Translations under genes and position numbers: made by a program
Notes under the pieces: model-generated
Seen by the model: the letters and a program-made list of their open reading frames with translations, nothing else
What the model was told of the DNA's origin: nothing
Databases searched by the model: none
Shown here: positions 44,694-54,020 of the stretch, one piece after another
How the letters are laid out: every line of letters starts with the position of its first letter
Numbering within the stretch: position 1 is the first letter of the stretch
Assembly (NCBI GenBank): GCA_945861665.1
Contig: CAMAVS010000003.1
Location: 186,001 to 250,000, forward strand
DNA from: Chitinophaga pinensis
Lineage (GTDB): Bacteria; Bacteroidota; Bacteroidia; UBA4408
Direction of reading: 5' to 3'
Length of the DNA stretch: 64,000 nucleotides

Positions 44694-46400
44694 CTATTTG
44701 TTTTTTAATTCCCCAATTTTCCCATTCACAATATTCAAAATTTCAGTTTCCAGCAGCTGTGCTTTTGCTTCAATTTCATTTCCTTTGCTTACAATATCGG
44801 CAGCGAAAGACTTATCGCTTAAACCTGCCGCATTTATTTTAACATTTAAAAAGGCACCCATTACTGCCGAGCGTGCACATAAGGCACCAACACCTGCATC
44901 AGTAACAGAGTTAGGGTTCCCTGTCTCTGTCATCGCCTTCATTACTTCCATTGAATCGCAGCACAATTGCATAACCTTAAAGGGAACTTCGGTAGCGTAT
45001 TTTGTGGCATCTTGTATTGCTTGGGTCCGTGCTTTCTTTTCTTCTTCAGTAGCTTTTGGTTTACCAAAAGCAGTCATAATTTTGTTAAATGCATTGGTGT
45101 CTTCATCTACCATTGAAAGCAATCTGTTTTTGTAGGCTTGACCTTTTTCTGCCCAATCGGAAAACTCTTTCCAACGCTCATCCCAACCCGGTTTATGTGA
45201 AGAAAGATTAGCAACCATTGTTCCCAATGAAATGCCAAGTGCACCCATATAAGCAGAGATTGACCCCCCACCCGGTGCCGGACTTTCACTTGCGGCTTCG
45301 TCAGCAAAAGCTTCCAAATCCATTTTAATTAAACGAGCCATAGAGTCACTTTTTAGTAAATATTCAATAATGCGTTCTTCTACTTTGAAGGGTGATAATT
45401 CATCTAGTCCAAGCGATTTTACAGCAATTTTTATCAATTCTTTTTCAGATAAACCCGTGGAGCGTTGCTGTTTTTCCAAGAAAAATTTTCCTGCATCCAA
45501 CATCGATTTTAATGGAACCAGCCCAACTAACTCTGAACCTGTTACACGGATACCTCTTTCATTCGCTTTTTTCGAAGCCTCTTCAAATGCAATGTGAACA
45601 GGAGTAATATTGATATTGGTTAAGTTCATTGAAATTTGTGCAATGCCATATTCCTCAATATACCAACCAATTGCTTTAACTGATTTTAATGAACCGGGAA
45701 TGTTTACTGGATTTCCTTTTTCATCTGTCACAATTTTTCCTGTAACGGGATTTCCTTCTCTTTTTAATCGTCCTGCCTCACGTACATCAAATGCAATAGC
45801 ATTCGCTCTTCGGGTTGAAGTTGTATTTAAATTAATGTTATATGCTACTAAAAAATCGCGTGCACCAATTACAGTTGAACCCGATTTTATGGAATGTTCA
45901 ACAGGGCCGAAATCAGGCTTCCATTCGGGTAATTTTATTTTTTTGAAAAACCCTTCGTATTCACCTGCACGAATAAGGGATAGGTTATTTCTGTTTTTAT
46001 TTGCTTGCGCAGCTTCATATAAATAAACAGGTATGCTTAATTCATTTCCAACTTTTTTACCTAATTTTTTAGCATATTCAGCTGTTTCCGCCATTGAAAT
46101 TCCCGCAATTGGAATTAAAGGGCAAACATCAGTTGCACCCATACGGGGATGTTCGCCTTTGTGTTTGCTCATATCAATAAGTTCACATGATTTTTTGATT
46201 GCAAGAAATGCAGCATCAATTACCGCTTGTGGTTCACCAACAAAGGTTACAACTGTACGGTTGGTTGCTTTGCCCGGGTCAACGTTCAATAATTTTACGC
46301 CCTCAACGGATTCAATTTCTTTGGTAATGTGGTTGATAATGTTCGTATCGTTCCCTTCGCTGAAGTTAGCAACACATTCTATTAATTGAGAATTTTTCAT
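44694..46400 (-). CDS. ftcD: Bifunctional glutamate formimidoyltransferase / formimidoyltetrahydrofolate cyclodeaminase
   Basis: A 568-residue fusion that moves the formimino group of formiminoglutamate to tetrahydrofolate and then releases ammonia, in the last steps of histidine breakdown. Residues 1-330 are the transferase (IECVANFSEGNDTNIINHI; GEHPRMGATDVCPLIP, with the catalytic histidine). Residues about 365-565 are the cyclodeaminase (ESPAPGGGSISAYMGALG). Both parts look intact. hutI lies upstream on the same strand with a 65-base gap. HutH and HutU are not in the window, so the pathway is completed elsewhere or incomplete. The length matches the mammalian-type fusion. Confidence 0.95.
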   Translation of the reverse strand: MKNSQLIECVANFSEGNDTNIINHITKEIESVEGVKLLNVDPGKATNRTVVTFVGEPQAVIDAAFLAIKKSCELIDMSKHKGEHPRMGATDVCPLIPIAGISMAETAEYAKKLGKKVGNELSIPVYLYEAAQANKNRNNLSLIRAGEYEGFFKKIKLPEWKPDFGPVEHSIKSGSTVIGARDFLVAYNINLNTTSTRRANAIAFDVREAGRLKREGNPVTGKIVTDEKGNPVNIPGSLKSVKAIGWYIEEYGIAQISMNLTNINITPVHIAFEEASKKANERGIRVTGSELVGLVPLKSMLDAGKFFLEKQQRSTGLSEKELIKIAVKSLGLDELSPFKVEERIIEYLLKSDSMARLIKMDLEAFADEAASESPAPGGGSISAYMGALGISLGTMVANLSSHKPGWDERWKEFSDWAEKGQAYKNRLLSMVDEDTNAFNKIMTAFGKPKATEEEKKARTQAIQDATKYATEVPFKVMQLCCDSMEVMKAMTETGNPNSVTDAGVGALCARSAVMGAFLNVKINAAGLSDKSFAADIVSKGNEIEAKAQLLETEILNIVNGKIGELKNK

Positions 46401-46465
46401 AATTTACAATTGATAATTAGGATTATCGTTAATTATATACTTTGAATTTAATTTAGCTTTTTTAA

Positions 46466-47725
46466 TTATTTTGTTGGTGTAATAATATTTCCGTTTATGA
46501 TAACTGTTTCTATTAAATTACTTGCAAAAGCATACGGAATATATTCGTAGCCAGTTATTTCTTGGGTAATGAATACATTTGCTTGTTTACCAATGGCAAT
46601 GCTTCCGTGTGTTTTACTTAGGTCCATTGCATAAGCAGAATTAATGGTTGCGGCATTGATAGCTTCCTCCGGTGTCATTTTGTATTGAATACAACAAAGC
46701 GACAGCATAAAATTCATGTTTCCGCAGGGACTACTTCCCGGATTATAATCACTGGCAACAGCGATGGCTAAACCTGCATCTATAATTTTACGAGCAGGGG
46801 GGAAGGGTAGACCTAAAAAGAAAGCCGCACCGGGTAATACAGTTGGCATTGTTTTCGAATTTTTCAATGCTTCAATTTCAACATCTCCAACAAATTCTAA
46901 ATGGTCAACGCTTATGGCACCAACCTCTATACCTGCTAATACTCCGCCAGAATTACTTAATTGTTCAGCATGTACTTTCGGTGCCATACCGTATTTTTTT
47001 GCTGCTGTTAGAATTTCAATTGTTTCTTCTTTTGTGAAATAGTTTTGTTCACAAAATACATCGCAATATTCGGCCAATTGCTCGTCTGCAATTGCAGGCA
47101 TTATTTCATTTATGAGCAATTTTATGTAATCCGATTTCCTGTTCTTGTATTCTGTTGGAACAGCATGTGCACCCAAAAAGGTTGCCTTTATAGTAAGTGG
47201 AGAAAGCGTTTTTAGTTTTTTAATAACACGGAGCATTTTCAATTCTGAATCTTTGCTTAATCCATATCCACTTTTTATTTCAACGGCACCGGTACCCATC
47301 ATCATTATTCCATTTAAACGTTTTAAAGCGCTTTCTATCAATTCTTCTTCAGTTGCATCACTCAGCTTTTTTGCTGAATTTAAAATACCTCCACCGCGTT
47401 CAAATATTTGTTCATATGTAAGTCCGTTTATTCTGCCAACAAATTCACCTTCACGACTGCCGGCATATACAATGTGTGTGTGGCTATCACAATAGCAGGG
47501 CATTACTAATTTATTTGTAGCATCAATTACCATTAAACTGCTCCAATCTGTAACTCCACCCCAATTATCCATTGTTCCATAGCTAACTATTTTATCATTT
47601 TCAATGGCAAGCCAAGCATTGTGAATGCAAGGCAATTTTTTCATATTCATACCGCTTACTTTCAGTCGTTCACCATCGTCAACCTGAACCAGTGTTTTTA
47701 TATTTTTAATTAGAATTTTTCTCAT
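46466..47725 (-). CDS. hutI: Imidazolonepropionase
   Basis: A 419-residue amidohydrolase that opens imidazolonepropionate to formiminoglutamate. The metal-binding motif is YCDSHTHIVYAGSREGEF (residue about 77-95). The further ligands are in FLGAHAVPTEY, KVHAEQLSNSGG and VASDYNPGSSPCG, all at expected spacing. The length is normal. It lies immediately downstream of the HD hydrolase gene (3-base gap) and upstream of ftcD, so hutI and ftcD act in consecutive steps: HutI makes the formiminoglutamate that FtcD consumes. Confidence 0.96.
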   Translation of the reverse strand: MRKILIKNIKTLVQVDDGERLKVSGMNMKKLPCIHNAWLAIENDKIVSYGTMDNWGGVTDWSSLMVIDATNKLVMPCYCDSHTHIVYAGSREGEFVGRINGLTYEQIFERGGGILNSAKKLSDATEEELIESALKRLNGIMMMGTGAVEIKSGYGLSKDSELKMLRVIKKLKTLSPLTIKATFLGAHAVPTEYKNRKSDYIKLLINEIMPAIADEQLAEYCDVFCEQNYFTKEETIEILTAAKKYGMAPKVHAEQLSNSGGVLAGIEVGAISVDHLEFVGDVEIEALKNSKTMPTVLPGAAFFLGLPFPPARKIIDAGLAIAVASDYNPGSSPCGNMNFMLSLCCIQYKMTPEEAINAATINSAYAMDLSKTHGSIAIGKQANVFITQEITGYEYIPYAFASNLIETVIINGNIITPTK

Positions 47726-47728
47726 CGT

Positions 47729-48961
47729 TTAATTCTTTGGGTAACACAAAAAATATTTTTCAACTGTTTTTGATAAGGCCGAAATGTTTAATTGATCGGA
47801 GGCAGTAGCAAGGTCCTTTAAATCTCCATTTTTAAACAAAATGTTTATTTTTTCATCGTTGCTTTTATAAGCACTGTTCGTCACCTTGTCGGTAAATACG
47901 TAGTAATTAATTTCGGTATCGTTTAGCTGCTTTTCTTTTTTAATTTGTTCTCGAGTTGACTGTATTTGCTCTGCTGAAAAGGGTGAGTTCTGCAATTCTA
48001 TTTTTAAAAGTTGCCTGTTAATTAACATAGAACACATTTCTGACAATACTTTATCGGAATGTTTCATCCACACTTTTACTGAGGCGTATATATCGTAATC
48101 GTCTAGTTGCGAAAATTCCTGAAGGATATTTTCGTTGATTTCAAAATCGTTTTTTGTAAACTTATTTTCTAAAAAAAGTAATAAGGATGGTGTTGCAAAT
48201 AATTTTTCTCCTTTTAGTATAAGTTCTTTGGCTCTTTTTAAAATGTTTACCAACAGTATTTCCGCTGCCAATACTGTTTTATGGAGGTAAACTTGCCAAT
48301 ACATTAATCTACGAGCAACAATAAATTTTTCAATCGAATAAATACCTTTCGCTTCAATTGCCAAAGAATCGTTCACAACAGTTAGCATTTTAATAATCCG
48401 TTCAGCGCTAATTACCCCTTCCGAAACACCTGTAAAAAAGCTGTCTCGCATTAAATAATCCAATCGGTCCATATCCAGCTGACTGGAAACCAATTGGTGA
48501 AGAAATTTCTTTTTGTACTCGTTTTTAAAAATGCTGATAGCCAATAAAAGTTTATTGTTGAAGTGTTTATTCAATTTATCCATAAACAAAAGTGAAATAT
48601 CTTCGTGGCTTATACCATTTACAATGCTTGTTTCCAGTGCGTGTGAAAATGGTCCGTGACCAATGTCGTGCAACAAAATAGCGAGTGTTACTCCTTCTGC
48701 TTCAGCATCATTTATTTCTATCCCTTTTGCTCTTAATACTTCAATTGCTTCACCCATCAAATACATTGCTCCCATAGCGTGATGAAATCGTGTATGTAAT
48801 GCTCCCGGATAAACTAAAGAGGTTAGTCCCAATTGTTTTATTCTGCGTAAGCGTTGGTAATAAGGGTGTTCAATGATATCGAAAACTATTTCGTATGGTA
48901 TTGTAATAAAACCATAGATAGGGTCGTTTACTATTTTAAGTTTATTTGATTTCAATTTCAT
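47729..48961 (-). CDS. HD-domain phosphohydrolase
   Basis: A 410-residue cytoplasmic metal-dependent phosphohydrolase of the SAMHD1/dGTPase-like HD group. The N-terminus NDPIYGFITIPYEIVFDIIE is typical of that group. LHTRFHHAMGAMYL carries the first histidine and LLHDIGHGPFSHALE the HD pair and the following histidine. SQLDMDRLDYLMRDSFFTG holds the last aspartate. The substrate may be dNTPs, but the family is broad. It is the first gene of a likely HD-hutI-ftcD run, with a divergent promoter region of 104 bases shared with porX. Confidence 0.9.
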   Translation of the reverse strand: MKLKSNKLKIVNDPIYGFITIPYEIVFDIIEHPYYQRLRRIKQLGLTSLVYPGALHTRFHHAMGAMYLMGEAIEVLRAKGIEINDAEAEGVTLAILLHDIGHGPFSHALETSIVNGISHEDISLLFMDKLNKHFNNKLLLAISIFKNEYKKKFLHQLVSSQLDMDRLDYLMRDSFFTGVSEGVISAERIIKMLTVVNDSLAIEAKGIYSIEKFIVARRLMYWQVYLHKTVLAAEILLVNILKRAKELILKGEKLFATPSLLLFLENKFTKNDFEINENILQEFSQLDDYDIYASVKVWMKHSDKVLSEMCSMLINRQLLKIELQNSPFSAEQIQSTREQIKKEKQLNDTEINYYVFTDKVTNSAYKSNDEKINILFKNGDLKDLATASDQLNISALSKTVEKYFLCYPKN

Positions 48962-48974
48962 AAAAATATTAGTG

Positions 48975-49007
48975 CGAATTTACAAAACAGACCTCAACAA
49001 CATTCAA
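48975..49007 (-). promoter_or_regulatory. Possible promoter of the HD hydrolase gene
   Basis: On the minus strand TTG (49005-49007) is followed after 22 bases by TAAATTCG (48975-48982), a one-base variant of TAnnTTTG, 13 bases before the ATG. On the plus strand TATATTCG at 49015-49022 could serve porX, but it has no matching TTG. Confidence 0.4.
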
Positions 49008-49065
49008 ACATTTGTATATTCGTGGCATATTCTGATTATTAATTTTTGCACTAAGTTACTCTTTT

Positions 49066-50619
49066 ATGGAAAAAATAACGATTCTTTGGGCCGATGATGA
49101 AATAGATTTGCTAAAACCACACATTCTTTTTTTGGAAGAAAAGGGGTATGTTGTTTTTACTGCTAATAACGGAGAAGATGCGATTGATATGTTAAAAGAG
49201 AAGAATATTGACATTGTTTTGTTGGATGAAAATATGCCCGGTTTATCGGGTTTGGAAACCTTGGTTAAAATAAAAAATATTTACGAGCATATTCCTGTAG
49301 TAATGATTACTAAAAGTGAAGAAGAGTCAATTATGGAGGATGCAATTGGCTCAAAAATATCCGATTACCTCATAAAACCTGTTAATCCTATGCAAATATT
49401 GTTGTCTATAAAGAAGAATTTGGATAATAAACGCCTTATCAGCGAAAAAACTACCTCGGGATACCAGCAAGACTTTAGAAATATAGGAATGACACTTGGC
49501 GGCCGACTGAGCTCAAGTGAATGGGCAGAGGTATACAAAAAATTAGTGTTTTGGGAACTTGAACTTGAGCGGTCCGGAGATACAAGTATGGCGGAAGTGT
49601 TAAAAATGCAAAAAACTGAAGCAAATGCGCAGTTTTTTAAATTTGTTGAAGCAAATTATTTAAGCTGGTTTAGTGGCAAGTCAAGCGATACTCCACAACT
49701 ATCACATACATTATTTAAGAATAAGATAGCGCCATTATTGGATAAAGAAGGACCTGTGTTTGTTTTATTAATTGATAATTTGCGTTACGATCAATGGAAA
49801 ATGCTGCAACCCATATTTAATGAATATTTTCGTACAGAGGAAGAATCTACGTTCTATAGTATATTGCCTACAGCCACACAGTATGCACGGAACGCAATTT
49901 TTGCAGGCTTAATGCCATCCGAAATTGAAAAAAAATACCCAAAGTTATGGCTCAACGATGAGGATGAAGGAGGTAAAAATATGCACGAAGAAGAATTGTT
50001 GGGAGAACAATTAAAGCGGTTGGGTAAAAATATAAAAGTCTCTTACACTAAGGTAACCAATCATGCTGCGGGTAAAAAAATGGTTGAAAATATCCCAAAT
50101 ATGATGGAAAATAAACTGAATGTTATAGTCTATAATTTTGTAGATATGCTTTCACATTCCCGTACAGAAATGGAAATGATACGTGAGTTAGCCGATGACG
50201 AATCTGCTTACCGATCAATCACAGTAAGCTGGTTTGAACACTCTCCATTATTGGACGCAGTTAGATTAATTGCAGATAAAAAATGCAGAGTGGTAGTTAC
50301 TACCGATCATGGAACAATTAAAGTTACCGAGCCTTCACGTGTTGTTGGTGATAAAAATACGAATACCAATTTGCGCTATAAACAAGGAAAAAGTTTGAAT
50401 TATAATAAGAGGGAGGTTTTTGAAGTGAAGAATCCGAGTGATGCATTTTTACCTAAGCAACACGTAAGCCAAGCTTTTATTTTTGCAAAAGAGGATAGAT
50501 TTTTTGCATATCCTAATAATTACAATCATTATGTAACATACTATCGCAATACATTTCAACACGGAGGTGTTTCTTTAGAAGAAATGATTATTCCCTTTAT
50601 AAGTTTAAGTGCTAAGTAA
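49066..50619 (+). CDS. porX: PorX-type response regulator with PglZ/alkaline-phosphatase-like domain
   Basis: A 517-residue regulator of type IX secretion. Residues 1-120 are a receiver domain (ILWADDEIDLLKPHI; phosphoacceptor aspartate in IVLLDENMPG; KP of YLIKPVNP). Residues about 200-515 are a PglZ/alkaline-phosphatase-superfamily domain with metal-binding residues in VFVLLIDNLRYDQWKML, TATQYARNAIF, VVTTDHGTI and FQHGGVSLEEMI. The PorX family has exactly this architecture and works with the PorY kinase and a sigma factor. No other por/gld genes are here, but four T9SS cargo genes are. tsaE follows 6 bases downstream. Confidence 0.94.
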   Translation: MEKITILWADDEIDLLKPHILFLEEKGYVVFTANNGEDAIDMLKEKNIDIVLLDENMPGLSGLETLVKIKNIYEHIPVVMITKSEEESIMEDAIGSKISDYLIKPVNPMQILLSIKKNLDNKRLISEKTTSGYQQDFRNIGMTLGGRLSSSEWAEVYKKLVFWELELERSGDTSMAEVLKMQKTEANAQFFKFVEANYLSWFSGKSSDTPQLSHTLFKNKIAPLLDKEGPVFVLLIDNLRYDQWKMLQPIFNEYFRTEEESTFYSILPTATQYARNAIFAGLMPSEIEKKYPKLWLNDEDEGGKNMHEEELLGEQLKRLGKNIKVSYTKVTNHAAGKKMVENIPNMMENKLNVIVYNFVDMLSHSRTEMEMIRELADDESAYRSITVSWFEHSPLLDAVRLIADKKCRVVVTTDHGTIKVTEPSRVVGDKNTNTNLRYKQGKSLNYNKREVFEVKNPSDAFLPKQHVSQAFIFAKEDRFFAYPNNYNHYVTYYRNTFQHGGVSLEEMIIPFISLSAK

Positions 50620-50625
50620 TCGCGA

Positions 50626-51051
50626 TTGTCTACAAAAAGAGAAATACAGGTTGATAGTTTGCATGATTTGGAGCAGGCAGCCCAGCAGTTGATAACCCTA
50701 TGCAAGGAAAAGAAAGTTGTGTTGTTTTATGGTGAAATGGGTAGTGGGAAAACAACTTTTATCAAAGCTATATGCAAGGCTTTAGGAGTTAATGAAAATA
50801 CATCTAGTCCTACTTTTTCAATTGTGAACGAATACCTTTCAGATACAAACAAGGTAATTTATCATTTTGATTTTTACCGATTAAAAAACGAAAAAGAAGG
50901 GTATGACATGGGCTGTGAAGAATATTTTTATTCGGGTAATTATTGTTTTATCGAATGGCCCGAAAAAATTCCTTCTTTAATCCCTGAACAAACAGTTTCC
51001 GTTTCAATTGAAGTATTAGAAAATGGAAAAAGAGTTTTACATTTCCTTTAA
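50626..51051 (+). CDS. tsaE: tRNA t6A biosynthesis ATPase TsaE
   Basis: A 141-residue P-loop protein needed for threonylcarbamoyladenosine at tRNA position 37. The Walker A is LFYGEMGSGKTTFIKAICKA, followed by TSSPTFSIVNEY and HFDFYRL, all diagnostic of TsaE. The C-terminal CFIEWPEKIPSLIP is also conserved. The start is TTG, 6 bases after the porX stop; no nearer ATG gives a full-length protein, so TTG is accepted. It is probably transcribed with porX. tsaC, another t6A gene, is at the right end of the window. The stop codon lies inside a long hairpin. Confidence 0.94.
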   Translation: MSTKREIQVDSLHDLEQAAQQLITLCKEKKVVLFYGEMGSGKTTFIKAICKALGVNENTSSPTFSIVNEYLSDTNKVIYHFDFYRLKNEKEGYDMGCEEYFYSGNYCFIEWPEKIPSLIPEQTVSVSIEVLENGKRVLHFL

Positions 51052-51068
51052 AAAAGGAAACGTAAAAC
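51034..51068 (-). terminator. 15-bp hairpin overlapping the tsaE stop, likely terminator of the CotH gene
   Basis: GTTTTAC-A-TTTCCTTT pairs with AAAGGAAA-C-GTAAAAC around a 3-base loop, with a single mismatch. On the minus strand it is followed by TCTTTTT, so it suits the CotH gene that stops at 51082. It also covers the last codons of tsaE on the other strand. Confidence 0.7.
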
Positions 51069-51081
51069 TAAAAATCAGTAC

Positions 51082-52638
51082 TTACTGTTTCATAAAACTC
51101 TTGGTAATAATTTGTCTGCCTATATTTAATTTAAACAAATACAAACCGACATTTACATTTTTAAAATCAGTTACAGGTATCGTGTAATCACTTGCTTGTA
51201 AATAGCCAAGTTCCTTTTTAAGTAAAAGTTGCCCATTGGCATTATATATTTCATAGGATACAATGTTGCCTTGGTTCAGCAAAAAATTAATATTTAATGT
51301 TTGAAGTACCGGATTAGGATACAAAACCAAATAGGCTTCTTTTGCAATACTTTCTTCAGTCCCAACCGAATGACAATTGCCTGGTAAATTGGCATCTATC
51401 CAAGTAATCCTTCGGTGGAGCCAGTCTTTTATATAACGATACTCTTCCTCAAAAGTAATGGGCACGGGGAGTGGTGAATAATTATTGTAACAATCAAAAC
51501 AACTGGGGTTTAACAATTGCGGATATAAAGTAAATTGTCGTTGACTGGCCTCTTTGAGCGAGTCGTGCATAACATCCATAATACTGTTTACGTAAACAGT
51601 GTCGAAAGTCTTTTCCCTTAACCAATCGTAACGGCAGCGTGTTTTATTTGCAAAATTACTGTCTTCCATTAATCGATTCATAAATAAGGTTGTGTTTCCA
51701 ATACCTCCTAAATAGTAGATGAAACCATTATCAACAGCACCGTACCAAGGACTGGTACCAAAAGCGTAATTGTAATCCCACACCGGTCCGGCTTTTAATT
51801 GACCACTATCATTACTAATATTTTCCTTATAAAAGTAGGTGCTTCTTGCGTAAGAATCTTGGTTACGGCCAAAATCTACTATTAGCAAATAGTCAATAAA
51901 AGTTGATGTTTTGATGTATTTGTTGTAGCCCTGTGATGGATCAGCAAAGTTTCCTCCGTATAATGCGTTACTAAAATCCGTAAAGTATTGATCGATGTAA
52001 TTTTGCTGCTGCAAAGTAGGGTTTTTTGGATATTTAGGTGGAAAACCGTATTCAACAATATATCCTCCCGTTAAGCTGTCTCCTGCATTGTCATCAAGAT
52101 CTGTTTTGTCAATATTTACCCTATTTTTTCCTCTCTTAATATTTTCCATTAAAGCATAAACACCCACATATTGTCCATTCAACGTTACTTCACAAAAGCG
52201 CATTCTGGGTGTCCAATGCCCCATTTCGGACATTAGTCGATATATCAAATAATTTCGAATCATCGATTTATCGTTGTATGGTGCATACAACACCCATTCG
52301 TCTTCGGCAGGCATCCCTAAAAGTGAAGCTTTTATAGGAAGATCACTTACAGCATCAACGGTTTCCAGTAGCCACGATTTTTGTGAGTATACTTGCGATA
52401 GAGCACCGCGTTGCTCTATTAATATTTTTCCAAAATAACCTGTGTAGGGATCGGTAACGTTATTTCTCCTACTAGGATTGTCAATAATGCCCATAACACA
52501 AGGAATTTTAGGTTCATCGGGTATTCCAACATAACCAAAAGTTTTTAGAACAACAATGGGCAAGTTGGAAGATGTAAAAACTTGCGCTTTTACAACCGAA
52601 AATAATATAATAAGTGTAAGGGTAATTTTTGATTTCAT
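51082..52638 (-). CDS. CotH-kinase-family protein with T9SS sorting domain
   Basis: A 518-residue exported protein. After the signal peptide (SKITLTLIILFSVVKAQ), residues about 25-390 match the CotH kinase family: KSWLLETVDAVSDLPIKASL, WVLYAPYNDKSMIRNYLIYR, ALMENIKRGKNRVNIDK and GPVWDYNYAFGT. CotH proteins are spore-coat or secreted kinases; bacterial secreted members have unclear substrates. The last 75 residues form a T9SS sorting domain (VLYPNPVLQTLNINF; EIYNANGQLLLKK; NVGLYLFKL). The track start at 52686 adds a hydrophobic stretch without a signal-like charge pattern; ATG 52638 is preferred. It is divergent from the alanine dehydrogenase gene. Confidence 0.87.
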   Translation of the reverse strand: MKSKITLTLIILFSVVKAQVFTSSNLPIVVLKTFGYVGIPDEPKIPCVMGIIDNPSRRNNVTDPYTGYFGKILIEQRGALSQVYSQKSWLLETVDAVSDLPIKASLLGMPAEDEWVLYAPYNDKSMIRNYLIYRLMSEMGHWTPRMRFCEVTLNGQYVGVYALMENIKRGKNRVNIDKTDLDDNAGDSLTGGYIVEYGFPPKYPKNPTLQQQNYIDQYFTDFSNALYGGNFADPSQGYNKYIKTSTFIDYLLIVDFGRNQDSYARSTYFYKENISNDSGQLKAGPVWDYNYAFGTSPWYGAVDNGFIYYLGGIGNTTLFMNRLMEDSNFANKTRCRYDWLREKTFDTVYVNSIMDVMHDSLKEASQRQFTLYPQLLNPSCFDCYNNYSPLPVPITFEEEYRYIKDWLHRRITWIDANLPGNCHSVGTEESIAKEAYLVLYPNPVLQTLNINFLLNQGNIVSYEIYNANGQLLLKKELGYLQASDYTIPVTDFKNVNVGLYLFKLNIGRQIITKSFMKQ

Positions 52639-52720
52639 AAAGTAGTAGTTTACCCAAAGATAGATAATAAATAAGAACAGTATCATGTCAGTACTAAATA
52701 GAGTACTAACAAGAATTAAG

Positions 52721-52751
52721 TTGTTTCATAGCTTTTTAAGCCTTAAATTTG
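52721..52751 (+). promoter_or_regulatory. Bacteroidota-type promoter of the alanine dehydrogenase gene
   Basis: TTG (52721-52723) and TAAATTTG (52744-52751) are 20 bases apart, an excellent match. Transcription would begin near 52757, so the ORF-track start at 52685 is too far upstream and ATG 52784 is likely. Confidence 0.65.
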
Positions 52752-52783
52752 CAAAAGAGTTTACATTACAATTTTGCTTTTTT

Positions 52784-54004
52784 ATGCTTTCTTCAAAAAA
52801 TATTTTCCTTTCAATGCAAAAGCAAGCTGGCTTAATGCCAAAAGAAGAGATGCTTGAGGTGGCAAATAGAAAAGGCCAATTATATATTGGATTACCTAAG
52901 GAAACAACTTTTCAAGAGAATAGAATTGCACTCGTTCCGGATGCGGTTGCCTTATTGGTATCAAACGGACACAATTTGGTAGTTGAAACCAATGCCGGTA
53001 AAAATGCAAATTTTGATGATAAGGATTACAGTGAAGCAGGCGCACAAATAGTGTACAGTACACAAGAAGTATTTAAAGCAGATATAATTCTAAAAGTAGC
53101 ACCACCGTCAACCGATGAGATTGCTATTATGAAGAACAAGCAGACTCTTATTTCAGCATTACAACTTACTGTGCAGCCCGATAATTTTGTGAAGAGTTTG
53201 ATGGATAAAAAAATTACTGCTATTGCCTTTGATTACATTAAAGACAAAGATGGAATTTTCCCCATTATACGTTCAATGAGCGAAATTGCAGGAAATACAT
53301 CTATATTAATTGCAGCAGAATATTTAAGCAATATAAATAATGGACAAGGTGCTATGTTTGGTGGTATAACAGGCACTTCACCAACGGACGTGGTTATATT
53401 AGGTGCTGGCACTGTTGGCGAATACGCTACTAGAGCAGCATTGGGATTGGGAGCGCAAGTAAAGGTGTTTGATAATTCAGTTTACCGTTTAAGAAGGTTG
53501 CAAAGTGATATTGGCAGTAGAGTTTTTACATCCATATTACAGCCAAAAGTATTGATGAAGGCATTAAAGACGGCCGATGTTGTAATTGGTGCTATTCGTG
53601 CTCCACACGGAAGAACTCCTTGTGTAGTTACTGAAGAAATGGTAAGCGATATGAAATACGGATCGGTTATTATTGATATTAGCATTGATCAAGGCGGGTG
53701 CTTTGAAACATCAGAAGTTACGAATCATGCTAAACCTGTTTTTAGAAAGTATGGCGTTATACACTATTGTGTGCCAAATATTGCATCGCGTGTTTCACGC
53801 ACTGCATCGTATGCTTTGAGTAACGTCTTTGCGCCTATTTTATTAGGAATTGGGGAAGAAGGCGGCATTGAAAATATGTTGCGATCTGATAGTGGTGTGC
53901 GACACGGAACCTATATTTATAATGGGATTCTTGCCAATAAATTTTTAGGTGAAACGTATGATTTGCCTTATAAGGACATTGATTTATTAATGGCTGCCAT
54001 TTAA
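52784..54004 (+). CDS. ald: Alanine dehydrogenase
   Basis: A 406-residue NAD-dependent enzyme for L-alanine and pyruvate interconversion, of the AlaDH/PNT family. GLPKETTFQENRIALVPDAV, FDYIKDKDGIFPIIRSMSEI and the Rossmann motif VVILGAGTVGEYATRAALGL are visible, with the NAD-binding aspartate in KVFDNSVYRL. The C-terminal CVPNIASRVSRTASYALSN is typical. The first 99 bases of the track ORF precede the promoter and are omitted. ATG 52814 is also possible; homologues of this Bacteroidota type have a similar short leader before MPKEEMLEV. The downstream small gene follows after 16 bases. Transhydrogenase alpha subunit is a remote alternative. Confidence 0.9.
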   Translation: MLSSKNIFLSMQKQAGLMPKEEMLEVANRKGQLYIGLPKETTFQENRIALVPDAVALLVSNGHNLVVETNAGKNANFDDKDYSEAGAQIVYSTQEVFKADIILKVAPPSTDEIAIMKNKQTLISALQLTVQPDNFVKSLMDKKITAIAFDYIKDKDGIFPIIRSMSEIAGNTSILIAAEYLSNINNGQGAMFGGITGTSPTDVVILGAGTVGEYATRAALGLGAQVKVFDNSVYRLRRLQSDIGSRVFTSILQPKVLMKALKTADVVIGAIRAPHGRTPCVVTEEMVSDMKYGSVIIDISIDQGGCFETSEVTNHAKPVFRKYGVIHYCVPNIASRVSRTASYALSNVFAPILLGIGEEGGIENMLRSDSGVRHGTYIYNGILANKFLGETYDLPYKDIDLLMAAI

Positions 54005-54020
54005 TTTTTTAAAAATAATC

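Noticed and set aside
44698-46389. Several long plus-strand ORFs antisense to ftcD (138, 145 and 118 codons)
   Set aside because: They mirror the conserved ftcD frame, overlap one another and carry no recognisable motifs.
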